From the NCBI GenBank assembly GCA_039090855.1, contig CM077024.1, forward strand, positions 64,999,594 through 65,063,593: DNA of 64,000 nt, written 5' to 3'. The notes under the pieces were generated by a model. The model was not told the origin of the DNA. It made no database searches and saw only the letters and a program-made list of their open reading frames with translations. Shown one piece after another: positions 1 to 12,205 of this stretch. The position numbers were made by a program, and so were the translations under genes. This DNA is from Macrothele yani. Its lineage: Eukaryota; Arthropoda; Arachnida; Araneae; Macrothelidae. The first letter of the stretch is position 1; the number at the start of each line of letters is the position of its first letter.

Positions 1-2436
1 CCATAGGAGGGAGGAGCACAGAGTTTGTGGACGTTAATCCAGTGATGACCCGCCCACATTACTCGAGTAAGGCAACGTGTAACCTCCTGGAGACAGAAAA
101 GCGGGGTCGTAGATGCAATTTAAGAATGCTTGCAGATGGACAGAAGGTATGTCCTGGTGAGATTTGCACGCTGGTAGTAGGACGTACAGAACTGCGCACG
201 ACACCAGAACGCAGCTGTGCGGAGGAGGCGAGGCTGGAGTTTCGTGCGAGTTGCACTGGATGTAGCTTGTGGTGCGCCTAAGTGCACACCCAGGAAGCGT
301 TGGGTAGTGGATGACCATGTGGCCCCCCATGGAGCATCCATACGATTGGACCACGACCCGCACCACAATCCAGTGCTCTTAGACGTATTCAGTTCAGCTG
401 CAGAACATGAAGCATATGAGGAGAACAAACGACGAAGCAGTTGGAACTGTGAGTCGCTACGAATGCAGACGGTAATGTCATCTGCATATGCAGAGTAAAT
501 GACTGAGTGATGCCGTGAGCTGGCAACTGATGGTGGAAGTTGTGCTAGGAGAGATGTTTGCAGAGAGCGTAGAAAGGGCTCGACGTCAATCGCAAACAGT
601 TGACCAGAAAGCGGGCAGCCCTGACGAACTCCCAGCTTGAAGGGAACATGTGCTGTGAGAAAAGATGCCGTCTTGACATGGAAAACGGCGTCCCGGTAGA
701 GGGAGAGAAGAACAGAGACAAATTGTGGAGGAAAGCCAAAGTGTAACAGGGTTTGTGTTAAATAGGCGTGTGAGATATTATCGAAAGCGGAACGGAGGTC
801 TAAGGAAAGGAGAGCAAGAGGTTCTGAATTAGTCTTGGCAAGATGAATGAGATCGCGAAGAAGTTGAACATTGGAGGAAAGAGAACGGCCAGGAACAGTA
901 TAGGTTTGAGAGTCAGCAAGGATGTGAGGAAGGACAGAGTTTAGTCGACGGGAAAGAAGCTTAGTATAGAGTTTATAATCTTGACTGAGAAGAGAAATGG
1001 GGCGCCAATTTCCCAAGTCAAGAGGGTCACCCTTCTTGGGAAATAGGACCACATGTGCGTCCGTGAAACTCCTCGGGAGGGGGAGTATGAGACGGAACTT
1101 GAGGCAGGTTATTGAGAAGATGGGGGAGAGCAGAGGGAGAAGGGGGAGGAGTTTCACTGAACTTGGTGGTATAGAACTGACGAACGTGAGAGCAAATCGC
1201 TGCCGAATCGGATGTGATTTTGCCAGAGGGGAGGCGAAGATGACGAAGCGAGGTAAAAGACTTAAGTGTAGATTCCATTGATGTTAGAAAATCATAGGTG
1301 CATTCCTCCGGATTGAGATGTTTAATACGCAGACGTAAAAGTGCTTGCTGCGCAAGAGGTTTCAGCAAAGGCTGGAGCTCCGCCTGATATGCTGGAAACA
1401 GCGGATCTGACAACCCAATCAGTGCGAGCATCTGCCTGGCGTGATCGAGGCGCCTCTGACTAGAAGTCGTCATGGTGAAGGAAAGTTGCTTGATATGTAA
1501 GAGGAGCTGATGCTTGACATGAAGCCAATACGTCAAGGTACAGGGTGCGGAATGCAACCCTGCGCGACGAGCAGCCAGGAAAGAACGGACAGAGGTACAA
1601 AAGTCAGGATCAGTGAGGAGATTGGAGTCAAACGTCCACGGACGTACAGTCCGAGGGAGTGACGCCGCAACAAACACTGTGAGGGTGACTGTGCAGTGGT
1701 CTGAGGAAGCAGTAGGTTGATGTCGCAACTCGGTAATAGACGCAAGAAGCGGTGTGGAAACGTAAACCCGATCCAAGCGTGCAGTCGATGGAAGCTGACT
1801 CCCAGACGAGCGCCACGTGTGTGAGGTCTTTTTTGGATGTAGGCGCCTATAAGCATCGGTGAAGGAGAAATCAGCAACAAGGTCACGGAGTAGTGCGACG
1901 AGATCCGTCCGACGCTCTCGAGACGAAGGAGAGTGATCCAGTGCCGGGTCAAGGGTGCAATTGAAATCTCCACCCAAGAGCACACGATCCGAAGGCGAGA
2001 CTTTCGAGAGAGCTTGACGGAGTTTGGTGAACAAGATGGATAAATGAATAGAGGTGCACGGAATATACACATTAAAGATGTGAAATCGAGCTCCGCCAAC
2101 TGTGAAGGAGACTTGCTGGAGTAAATCCCGGCATAAGTTCTGCACTGAGAGTGCAGTGAGGGTGGATCGGAACTGCTGATGTATTCCGATAGCAAGCCCA
2201 CCATGAGATGAATAGCGAAATGCATGATGGAATACATAATCGCTAGCACGCCAGCGAGTAAACAGAGTGGAGGAATGGCAGTTTGTTTCTTGCAGTAGTA
2301 ACAGATCGGCCCCAAGGGGCGAGAGGTCTTCCATTACAAGAGCATTTGCTAGGGGGCTAGCGAACCCTCTGCAATTAAGGGTCGTGACCTTGAATGGACT
2401 GGTCAGTCGTTGATTGGAGGAGTCGCGGAGCAACTT
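1..2436 (-). pseudogene. LINE ORF2: APE endonuclease + reverse transcriptase (frameshifted, partial)
   Basis: The first part (2436 to about 1055) encodes an exonuclease-endonuclease-phosphatase fold domain. Visible motifs are TTLNCRGF near the start, LLLQETN with the catalytic Glu, GGDFNCTLD, ARLDRVYVS and SDHCTVTL. A frameshift near 1055 moves the frame into the RT: LFPKKGDPLDLGNWRPISLL, SLDLRSAFDN with the first catalytic Asp, GVRQGCPLSGQLF, and YSAYADDIT with the catalytic pair. Another frame change lies near 120-260, and the C-terminus is outside the window. The frame opens after a stop at 2437-2439 without an ATG (first codons AAG, TTG) and overlaps the end of ORF1 by about 60 bases in another frame. 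It would copy the element by target-primed reverse transcription, but this copy is dead. Confidence 0.9.
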
Positions 2437-4246
2437 TCAGGAGTTGTTGTAATCGGTTTACGCAGCCAAGGGTCCATGAGTGGTGCAGGGGGTCATGTAC
2501 AAACCCACGAAGGTATTTAGCAATGCATCCGGCTTGCAGGAGCAGCGCGGGAAGAATGTCTTCGCGCTCTCGGAGGTAGTCATACGTCGACTCCAGGTTC
2601 GTGGTGTGGGTGCAAAACTGATAGTAATCTCCAAGATTGAGAGGTTCTGAAGGAGCACCACATTTGGAGAGTATACTTGAAAAGACCTCAAACGAAGGCG
2701 GAGACCCATCATCATCAGTGTCCCTTTCAATTTCTGTTGGCGCAGGAGAGGGAGAAAAATCTCCTGAAGATTTGGTAGCACGGAACGGTTGCCCATCCGC
2801 AGAGGAAGATTTCTTCTTCTTCTTCTTACGTCGGGCACCTGTACGAGTGCCAGAAATGCGTTTTCCAGGGAGCGACGATGCTCGAGAAGCAGACGCAGAG
2901 TCAGAGGAGTTATCGGCGCCGCCGTCACACTCGGAGACACCAACAGTGAAGACTGGTGGGAAACAAGCGACGAGGTCTTCCGATGTTGCCACGTGATCAG
3001 GAGTAATAGGCGAGGCAAGCACTGGAAAGTGAAGGTGGGAGGTGAGGTCAGCATCAAAAGACGCTCGTTGACAAGAGGCTTTAGATATACTTTTTATGTA
3101 ACTCGGCCCAGGGGCAGTTGGCACACTAGAAGACGGTGCAGGTCGAGAGCGAGATGTAGCAGGAGGCTGCTTAGAGGCGGTAGGCACTGTAGAAGCTGTG
3201 GGAGCTGGATACTCGTTGTTGGGGCATCGAGCACGTTGATGCCCAAGTTCTTTGCAATTAGCACAGTGTTCTGATGTTAGCATGTCAATTCTGTAGGACA
3301 GCTGCCCACGTCGGACGTTTAGGATCCGTGGGAACTTACGGAGATGCTCTTCTGATGGAAAGATGAGTCGAACACTCCGGCGAAAACTACGAACATTCTT
3401 ATTTGCAGGATCCTTGGGCGCAGCTGAATGTGTGATAACAGGACCAACAATCTTACCACACTTACTAAGTGCAGTACATATCATCGCATCCGAGATTTCG
3501 GGGGGCACCGGATGCAAGGAGACCTGAACAGGGCGCCTGGCGATCGGTTCAGCTTCAAGGTGGTGGTCTCCCAGTCAAGACCAAAGTTTAGAAGCGTGTC
3601 TGCATGCTCTTTGGATGTGAAATAAACAATCACCGTCCGCGGCCGGCGGGTCAGGTGAGTAATGGCTCCGGCTGGAAGAAAAGCAAGGAGCGTATCACAA
3701 TAGACCTTCAACGGTGTATTTGGAACAGCATCTAGGCACACTCCCAACTCGCGGGTGGAGTGAAAGTTCCTGCGCAGCGGGTGAGAAGTGCGGAAAGTCC
3801 AATTGAAGTGAGTCACCATGTATCTGGACATGGGCATCCGCAAGAGGAAGGCGAGTCGCTTGCGTCGGTAGGGACGCACCTGAGGTAACGCTAGAATAAG
3901 AGCGGGAAGGCAAACCTCCACTGGAAGGCCGAGGTGCAGCGCTGGATGAAGGAGCTGACACAACGCTGGGCAAGGCTACCGAGGGCAGAGAAGCAACGCC
4001 CTCAGAGATATCCATTACGTCATCGGCAGCATCAGAAACGAACGACGTAGCCACACCACCAGGAGGGGTGGTGGAGTCAGAGAGTCGAAGCGTAGAAGAA
4101 GAAGAGTAATAGGCATCAGGAGGAGGACGATATTCCTTATCATCAAGGACGGACGCTGATTGGTTTGCTCCGTCAGAGATAAGGATCGACCTAGTAGGAG
4201 AAGCTGTGACGAGAGGGGGAACGCTGCTCTTGTCAGTAGTCGCCAT
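2375..4246 (-). pseudogene. LINE ORF1: gag-like protein with one CCHC zinc knuckle (two frameshifts)
   Basis: The protein starts at an ATG at 4246 with a Ser/Pro/Ala-rich N-terminus. It shifts frame near 3755 (after AAQELSLHPR) and again near 3530, and runs on to a stop at 2375. The central block contains RRPRTVIVYFTSKEHAD and VPPEISDAM, also present in LINE copy 2. A zinc knuckle CANCKELGHQRARC (C-x2-C-x4-H-x4-C) lies near 3270-3230. Downstream is a low-complexity stretch with a run of Lys (about 2810-2830), probably a nucleic-acid binding or localisation signal. ORF1 proteins of this group coat the LINE RNA. The stop at 2375 lies inside ORF2. Confidence 0.85.
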
Positions 4247-4467
4247 CGCCGATGGCGAGGCCTAATTTAGTAAAAACAACCAACTGGTCGAGAAAATAAA
4301 GTGCTGATACCTAACTGAAAATAGTACTCACCGACTCGGGAGATGTCTTAAATGAAAGATACAACCTTCGTCTTGAAGGCACGCACAAAAGTTAAACGAC
4401 AGAGCACACAAAACACACTCAGTAGACGGCGAAACACGGAGTTCAAAACAGACACGACTTACGTCCT
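4247..4467 (-). promoter_or_regulatory. LINE copy 1 5' untranslated region (probable internal promoter region)
   Basis: Non-coding between the ORF1 ATG and the junction with the Tc1-like element. A block TCTCGACCA followed by TGGT-GTT is shared with the 5' region of LINE copy 2 at about 40440-40465. Both copies therefore appear to retain genuine 5' ends. LINE promoters normally lie here; no specific promoter motif is identified. Confidence 0.55.
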
Positions 4468-4469
4468 AT

Positions 4470-4907
4470 AAAGCAAGGACTGTTACGGCGTGGTTTGACG
4501 ATAATTCCGTATCGTGTGTGGACTGGCCGGCACAGAGCTCTGATCTTAATCCCATAGAGCATCTGTGGGATGAATTAGAGCGCCGCATAAGAAGTTTGAA
4601 ACCAAGGTCTATTACTAAGCAACAGTTAGCGGCAGCATTATGTACTGAATGGAAGCGCATACCTATCGCTGTGTTCCAAAACCTTGTCAAAAGCATGTCT
4701 CGAAGGGTCAGTGCTTGCATTAAGGCCAAAGGTGGTTTCAAAATATCTTTATTCAAGGTAGAAATCAGGAGACGAACTAATAAGGACGTCTAAATACAAA
4801 TAAAATACGATCAAAGATCGTTAAACTACTAAAACCTATATAAAAATATACAGCATAGTGCACAAGTTGAAAAATGGAAGGCCAAAGGTGGACCGGCACC
4901 GTACTAA
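4470..4907 (+). pseudogene. TcA1 transposase, C-terminal half, interrupted
   Basis: The frame reads KARTVTAWFDDNSVSC, then DWPAQSSDLNPIEHLWDELE with the catalytic Glu of the DD34E triad, and on to SMSRRVSACIKAKGG. The 142-bp insert then breaks it; without the insert the protein would end PAPY-stop at 4905-4907. The two catalytic Asp lie in the missing 5' part. In TcA2 the same region follows the second catalytic Asp (QQDNTPSHKARTV), so the LINE junction at 4468 falls five to six codons after that Asp codon. Function: cut-and-paste transposase of the IS630-Tc1-mariner superfamily; this copy is inactive. Confidence 0.88.
4736..4877 (-). mobile_element. 142-bp retrotransposed insert with 14-bp target-site duplication
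   Basis: AAGGCCAAAGGTGG occurs at 4722-4735 and again at 4878-4891, but only once at this place in the other TcA copies. The 142 bp between is therefore an insertion with a 14-bp duplication. On the minus strand it ends TTGAATAAAGATATTTTGAAA, with an AATAAA signal. This looks like the 3' end of a severely 5'-truncated LINE or a SINE-like sequence. The donor family is not identified. Confidence 0.75.
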
Positions 4908-4975
4908 TATATGTCAATAAATGCTATGTTGTGTTTCTCTTCTATGTGTCCGGTGACTTTTGTCAATATAGGGTA

Positions 4976-7156
4976 CGTGTAGCAAGCAAGCAGGCGTCGG
5001 GGGGGGCAGATAGGAAAAAAGCCAACTGAAAGTTTCTTGTCTCCATGCGAACTGACCTATCTGTAATGGGAACCACAGGGTGTTGTCAACAGCAGGCAAT
5101 TCCTTGTTTTCCAGTGAAATAATTGGGTGGATGCCACTTATTTTGCTTGCTGATAACCGTGTTGAACTTCAATATATGAGGTTTCTCCAATAATAATTGT
5201 TCGTAATATACGGTTAAAATAACAAAGAAGGATATTACGAAGTTCAAGGAAACTATAAAAACTTTGGTTTGTATGGAACTTGATATCATGCGAGCGCGTT
5301 CTACGGAGAGTTCGATTGCGCTGGATAACTATAGCTTCAAATGAAGCTGAACGTGGAACAACTGTGCCTCCACAGTGATTCAGGAGCTGTTAAACCATTA
5401 GAAAGAAACGCCATCCTAGTCGGACAACACTGTTCTTCTGATTCTTTATGTTTTTGGAGCCATAATCCTTTCACAATAGAAAAAAAACCGTATATATAGA
5501 TGCCAATTATTCAAACCCTCAACACTCACTTTAACGGTTTCCCAGTTATGGTCTACAGATTAAAAAAACCAAGGCTTTGCAGTGCTTCAGTAAACGTCTA
5601 GCCATCAATTGAGCTTTGTTTTCACCTGCCCAGAGTGATGAGTCATTTGCGGTGTTACAGGATATGGGAGATGGGTCAGTTATGACTTCAGTTAATGCGT
5701 TCATATTACCAGTTTAATCGTTTGCAATATTACATAATATTGGTCAATATGTTTCTCTGTGGATTTACATACGAATTCCCATACAACGATGGGGCGGGTC
5801 GCACGAAGGCTTTTATTGATTTATAGCATAAGAGAATTGTCAATATACACATTTAACATGAAGGCACTTACAAACCCCGGAAATTGAGTTTGCCATATCC
5901 CCGACTTGGTAGAACGGCTTGAATTAAAGGTAGACTACATCAGAGTCTGCAGCATTGTAGTGGAATGTATCTGCCGTAAAAGCCAATTCAAGCACAAATA
6001 TGCAGTGTCTTTGAAAGGATAAGCCCACACTTAAATCTTATACTGTGTGTTAAAACATATCTTTTTTCTTCTGCATGTGGCGGTTTACTTCCGCGTTTGC
6101 TGCCAAACCTGTTAGAAAAAGTGAAAACAAAGAGAAACTAAGAAAGGAAGGAAAAGTAGCGAAAAGTAAATAAGCTGGTTATATTCCTGTATACATTGCC
6201 GCAGCAAAGATAATTGTTAGCTTATTCTTTGGGCATATTTCGCCAGCTTCAGCCAAAAGGTCAAAGGCAAAATGGTGCATGGAAAACTTCCAATCGTATT
6301 ACATAAAATAAAAATAATCATGACTAAATAGCCTCCAATCAGAAATTTTAGCCCTTGGTAGAAACAATTTAACCTGTAGAACTCATTTATTTATGAACCA
6401 TGTTCTCTCTTCACCACCTGGCATCACATAAATCTTAAGTTTCATTATTGTTCATTAAAAGTCTCAACGAAACAATTACGCGTCAGCCATGTTTCTGGTA
6501 TAAACGTCGGAGAACTGCGGTTCTACGTAGGTGTAACTTCTGCCTGGTCTTCACGTTGAGATTACCAGCAGCAGTTAAACTTTGTAAACGGTCATACTAA
6601 TCGGGCAGTTGAGATTTCAGCCACCTGATTCGTTAGTTTTTCTAACAGGACAGAAAAGTGATTCAATTATCGTAAGGAAATGCTATTCGATGGATTGTTC
6701 TACCACAGAAGCACGCACATTTTCCTTTAAAAAAATGAATGAATGAACATTAGAATCCCGATGATGCGTAGTGAGCAATTTCTTATATTGCGGTAAGTGA
6801 GAATGATTCACTGACACAGCGATGAAATATCTCAAGCAAATCGGAAATAATGCATAATGTTCTGTCCTTCAAAGAGACGAGGAATGTTATGACACGAAAC
6901 ACTTGTAACAGCTGTTCTGCATGTGCACATTTTCCCCACATTCCCGCTCGGCTTTGAACAACTTACTTCGTTGAATAAGACATGGAATTCCAACAGAGAA
7001 ATGTCAATAGTACTAATTTTCATGCCTTTTCTATTGTCGCATACAGAATTCCTCGCCGTGTGACATCTCTATGGGCACAACAATATGGGGAGAGGCACAA
7101 TACTTCAAAACAGTTCAGCCATTTTGGGGAAATTCTCAGGAAAGAAGATTACTATG
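4976..7156. other. no recognisable feature
   Basis: AT-rich sequence with only short ORFs lacking family motifs. No RNA gene or repeat boundary is evident. Confidence 0.5.
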
Positions 7157-8240
7157 TATACACTGAAGTGCCAAAAACCATGGAATACCTCTCTAATACC
7201 GCGTTCGTCCTCCTCGCGATCGAATAACGCCAGAAATGCGACGGGGTATGGACTCCACGAGCTCCATGCATTACTGTGGAGACAGTGCATGCCATGCTTC
7301 TAAACTAGAGTGCCACAATTCCGTAGTATTCCCCGGTGGAAAATTCCTATCATAGACTGCTGGTTGAACAGCATCCCAAACATGTTCGATGGCATTTAAA
7401 TCCAGCGAACGAGGGAAGGAAGCCAAATCAGGATGACTAACTCCATGAAATGTTCCTCCAGACATAATCGGGCGACTGTAGACGTGTGCGGTAGTGCATT
7501 GTCGTGTTGAAACATGTAGAACCCGTCGGAGTGGTTGCATGACATGAACGGCTGCAAACGATTGCCAAGGATCGTTATGTAGCCTCCACCTGCCAGAGCA
7601 GTCTTCAAACGTAAAAAGGGTCCTAATGCGTGTCAGATGAAGGCACCCCACACCATGACAGAGCCACCGCCATCCTGCAATGTCTCTGGTAGGCATGCGG
7701 GATCCATTGCCTCGTGGAGTTGTAACCACACCCGGAGTCGGCCATCTGTCCAAAACAGTTGGTACCGCAATTCGTCGGACCAGGCTACACGTTTCCAGTG
7801 ATCTTGCGTTCAATGGCGGTGTTCCCGAGCTCAGGAAGGCGAACAGCCTTGTGTCATCGGGTCAGCGACGGCACCAGGGTGGAAGGTCGGCTCCGGAACC
7901 CCATAGAACACAGAGAACGTTACACTGCCCGAACGATAATGCTACTGCTGTTGAATTACGCTGTCATTAGCGTCAATGCTGCACACGTAGCGGATGTTAC
8001 AATGCGTGCCAGACGCTGCTGTCCACGATCGTTCAGGTCTTTTCTACGGCCACAGCGGTCTCGCACTCTGGATTTCCCCCTGAGTTTGTATAGTCCAGGT
8101 ACGCCCTTGAAATTATTGATCGCGCAAATCCAAGTTTCATGATAATTTCCGAGATGGAATGACCCATCTCCCGGAAGCCGACTATTTATATTACTTTCGA
8201 AGTCGCTTAAATCCTGATAAACTCATCTGAACTGCGAATG
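7157..8240 (-). mobile_element. Tc1-like element (second family) with decayed DD-E transposase
   Basis: The left end has a Tc1-type terminus, TATACACTGAAGTGCCAAAAA, at about 7155. The transposase reads on the minus strand in several frames. An N-terminal helix-turn-helix (GFREMGHSISEIIMKLGFAR) lies near 8180-8110. The first catalytic Asp is in AWSDELRYQLFWTDGRL near 7790-7740, the second in FQHDNALPHT near 7505, and the catalytic Glu in DLNAIEHVWDAV near 7400-7360. The order matches a Tc1 transposase but at least three frameshifts separate the pieces. The left TIR resembles the right end of the element at 58.3-59.1 kb. A matching right TIR is not visible, so the right limit is approximate. 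Confidence 0.85.
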
Positions 8241-11200
8241 CTACTACTTGTGCTTGCGGAGATATCTGTCTCTATGTAAATATACGTCGTTTGTGGACGA
8301 TTCTATTTACCGCATGGGTATAGTGGCATGTAATGGAAATGTTAGCGCTCTTCCCAGTTTTTTAGGCATCTCAGATAGCACTCTTCTTTCCTGAGAGTTC
8401 TTTCGTTCATGGAAACTATGTATGTATGTACGAATGTATTCGCCTCAAGCTTCTATACAGGAACAATGAAAAAACTGTCTACGATGAAGAGCTTTAAATA
8501 ATTATCCTCCACAAAACAATCAATAAAAATAATAAAAATAAGAAGCTCGTCTTTCAAAAAACCTGTGACGTACAGTGGCATCGGGTCATTATGGGCATCC
8601 GAGCTAAGCCCTGCATGAAAATGAGAAGAAAATTGTTTATTCTTTTAACTGGAAAAATTCCAACAGAAAATCGGTATTAGTAGCCAATCCCTAGATATTC
8701 TGAATGCAAATTTTAGCCATTACAATAGTTGAGTAACTGAGTAACACGTTACAGCCGCCATATGCGTTTACAGCAGCGCGCTGAATCGTGGCCTAGGCTG
8801 AAAACCGCGTGCGTAGGAGAGGAACTCTATTTAACTCATCGCCTTGTCGAAGCTTCAGATAACAGTAACGAATGATCAGATGCGCGGTGAACTGCACATG
8901 CGTACAACTGTCTTTCGGGACTGATCGACAGTAGCAATTTTGTTTTAGCGTCGTCCCACAGTGAGCTGCTGATTTTCGTTTGTGATGTTAAGCTGCTAGG
9001 TTCGCTCGTGTAAATAAAATGAACAAAGGCACTATTTATTGGAACACCCTTTTAGTTTATTAAGGGATGAAGAGAAAAAAACATTAAAGACTTAGGCCCA
9101 CATCGACCAAATATTTTCTCGGTGCAAAAACATCATTCTTGAACTCGACTTTGAAGCGTGTAAAAACTTATTTGCGTAATACAATGGGTACAGAAGGGTT
9201 AAAGGCCTTTACCCTTTCATCTGTTGAGGAAATTTCATTTCAGAAATTGACAATTTTAAAACGAAAGTTATCCAGAAGTTCGCCGAGCAAATAAACAAAG
9301 CTCGGTTCCTTTATAAGTGAAATAAGGCAAAAAACTATATATATATAGCACTGCATGTATATAAATAAAATGTCTACCTCATTCTGTGCAGATAAATATG
9401 ATTTCAGCAGGTGGCGTTTGGAAACCTCAAAATCCACTGAAATTATATTTCATAGTACGTAAAAAGATTGAGAGCAATTTTAATAATATTTAGCCCCGCA
9501 TAAATTTAAGGTTACCCTACGCCACTGGTGACGTATTTCTCAAATTTAACCTTTCTTTTTGAGTTTCTGTTCTTAGACAAATTATTTTACCTCTGCCTTA
9601 GATTTTTCTTCTGAACGGCACGTCACTTCCCCGAATTTCCATATTCTTTTATTCTTTTTGACAACTGACATTGAGTTGAAGGTAAATAAAAGCCACGTCG
9701 AGAGTAAAAGATGTGAGGTGATGCTATGGCGATTTACTGATTGTATATTGAAGAACGTGATCCATACACTGAAAAATATACATGCATATTGAAATATATA
9801 ATATATGTACCTATGCGTTGAAATAGATTGAAGTATATAATAAAATCTACGAGAATGATGTTTTGAATAAAAGTCAACGAAGCTCTTTTTGTGTTCAAAA
9901 AGGAATTGTGGTAACGTGCTAGTTGTAATTTAAAAACCAGGAAGCCAATAAAACAAGTCGTTGTAAGTTCCACTAATTTTCTTTCTTTTAACATTTATGA
10001 TCCCTGAGGCCGTTATTGGTCTTGTAAGCTTTGTGTTGACATTATTTATACGTATTATTTCAACACAGAAACCTAACGAACTGAAAACGTCTTAAAAATG
10101 TCAAAACATTATAGACCTTTCCTGCAGAAACGGGAAATGCTGGCGCACTTTCTTGTAATTGATCACACTCATGTTCTTAAATAATTTAGACTCCAAAGAA
10201 ACGCAGCATTAATTGGTATTTTCTAATATCTGAGGCCTCTCAGGCCGAATATAAATTATTCTGTATAAAAAAATGTCATCAGATCATTGTCGTCTTGCCA
10301 TCCGTGAGGTTTGTGAGTCCGTTTTCGTCTGTATTTCGAAGCATTAAAGTTTAATTAATTTTTCACTATACAAGAAATTTTAATCTTACGATCAAAACTT
10401 TAAACACATGAATGTAGCGACTTGAACATGAATCTGCAACAATTTTCCGGAGTGAATATTTAAAGCGTGTTATTTTGACATAGTTTGTTCTTGATGCTTC
10501 CATAAATGTATTAATGAAGAACAGCTTAGGAACCCGTCATGTGAAGACTGTTGTACTAAAAGGAATTCTAAATTTTAGCCGATATTTATTCAATCCCTTT
10601 CCTTTAAATAAAGTTGTTTGATACTAAAAGAGGTGTACTGTAGTTGTGATGCCAATTTCCCAAGTCTAGTCTTTTAAATTTAATAGCACATTGTCTTCAT
10701 ACATACGTTTTCTAATAAACACGTTTCATGTATAAACTTTGAGACCATTGATAAGTATCTTTTGATTTTCTTTGTTCATGGCAAGAAAATTGAAATTATT
10801 ACCACCTGCCGTTCTTTTTACTACGATATACAGCAGTTTATGTGGAAGTATGAGTGGTTTTGTAACTACATGGATCGATCATTACACATTTTCCCTTGAA
10901 ATTTTCAAGTTTTGAACACAAATCTTAAGTCTGACATTTGGTCAAAGAACCAGCATCTAGAACAAATAGATGCATTCTTCTAAGTGGTAGTCGGGTTCCA
11001 TTCAACAGTATATACCTATTTGAACTCATAGTTTTATTTTTTTAGTATTTGAACTTATATTTTTGAAGCAATTGTTGAGTATGCCAGAAATATCACTCTA
11101 GAGAAAAAAATTGAATTCAACCAGGTTAATTATCAGAGGAATAATTCAATTTGGGCCAAAAAACATTATTCATTCCATGAACTGATTAGTCTTCCAATGA

Positions 11201-11783
11201 GACGACCTTGATTTACTCAATTTTCAGATAAGTCTTTCATTTGCGTCCTCAGAGTCAATCATGCGCAACTACTAAACGTTTTCGTCGTCTTTAAATTTAG
11301 CTTAAAATGCGAAGCACGATGAAAAATCTGATCGTGCGCACGAAAGAAATACAAACATTTATTTAAGAAGTCAGGAATTCAAGATCCCACTGATTTAAAT
11401 TCTAAGGTACTACCGAATAAGCGGATATATTTTCCTAAAGTTATAACTTGGATTGGATAGATTTTTCAGCAAAACGTGAAAATACTAGGGAAATTTTTCT
11501 TGTGCTGATAAAATCTCTCGTCCGTTGTGACAAAAAAGGTCGCAAGCTGCGGTCACTCGACATTTCAATGAACTCCAAGAGAAACGCAGGTTTCTTTTGC
11601 ACCACAACCACAGTACATGGAGGAATATTATTTTTATCAAATGAACTATTGTCAGTGGGTAATTCAACCAGTTTTCTGTTATTTAGAATTCATGTTGAAT
11701 ACTATCTCGCTCTAAGCATTCATTTTTTGGTTTTTCATTTTCATCTTGTATACCTGAGAACATAACAACCATATCTTCATTAA
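8241..11783. other. no recognisable feature (AT-rich)
   Basis: About 3.5 kb of AT-rich sequence with scattered short ORFs (longest 105 aa near 11448-11765) that show no motif I recognise. A short TA repeat lies near 9339-9350. Confidence 0.45.
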
Positions 11784-12205
11784 TTTTTCTCTTCGTTTAC
11801 ACTGGCAGTTCTTTCAGATGAATCTTTCAGTAACATCTGCAGCACCTCTAGGTGTCTTTGCATCGCTGTATCATTTTGCCGCAGTACATGGGCCTGTTCT
11901 GCATTCACCTTAACGTTTATACCGGTATCCTTCTCTATATTTGTTCATCGTCTACGTTTTGTCCATATTTAGCCAGCTGATTCCTCAGCCCTCCACCACA
12001 GTTACCAGCACTGGGTTGGCTGATGTTCGGAATAACCTATTAATTGGCATACAAGCATGCCTTGTACCCGATGATATACACGTGGAATACGCTGAACCGT
12101 GAAAGGTATGTTTCTTGCTTCTTGTACAGAAACAAGATACATATTCATACAAACTTGCGCTTCGGTGTTGGCAACATCTAGCAGCACCCTGTTGTTTGCC
12201 AAGTC
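11784..12205 (-). pseudogene. unrecognised coding-like segment, frameshifted
   Basis: On the minus strand two stretches read like protein. One (about 12202-12002) gives RVLLDVANTEAQVCMNMYL and then IPFTVQRIPRVYHRVQGML. A second (about 11930-11784) is Gln/Leu-rich and ends QMLLKDSSERTASVNEEKN, suggesting an amphipathic helix. They are linked through stops or a frame change. The composition differs from flanking AT-rich DNA. It may be a fragment of a retroelement gag-like or transposon accessory gene, but I do not recognise the family. Confidence 0.3.

Larger units (their letters stand above)
1..4467 (-). mobile_element. Tx1-like non-LTR retrotransposon (LINE), copy 1; 3' end beyond window
   Basis: Read on the minus strand this is a LINE with 5' UTR (about 4247-4467), ORF1 with a CCHC zinc knuckle (2375-4246) and ORF2 with an APE-type endonuclease followed by a reverse transcriptase (2436 down to the window edge). 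The endonuclease wording (GGDFNCTLDPALD) and RT wording (KKGDPLDLGNWRP, YTVPGRSL) resemble the Tx1 clade of L1-group LINEs; that placement is from memory of the family. The 5' end joins a Tc1-like element at 4468. That element continues to 4973 and its other half must lie left of the window, so the LINE interrupts it. Several frameshifts show it is inactive. Confidence 0.9.
4468..4973 (+). mobile_element. TcA1: Tc1-like (DD34E) element, right part, interrupted by LINE and by a 142-bp insert
   Basis: From ATAAAGCAAGG at 4468 this is collinear with the TcA copies at 15.3, 27.5 and 38.1 kb, reading the transposase on the plus strand. The right TIR is the sequence ending TTTTGTCAATATAGGG, followed by TA at 4974-4975. 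The left half is missing because LINE copy 1 intervenes and the window ends. A 142-bp insertion with a 14-bp duplication splits the last codons. Confidence 0.9.

Noticed and set aside
545..739. Various short ORFs within the first LINE on other frames
   Set aside because: They are shadows of ORF2 (endonuclease/RT) on the minus strand.
8160..8340. Right TIR of the 7.2-kb Tc1-like element
   Set aside because: No sequence complementary to the left end TACACTGAAGTGCC could be found; the boundary was left approximate.
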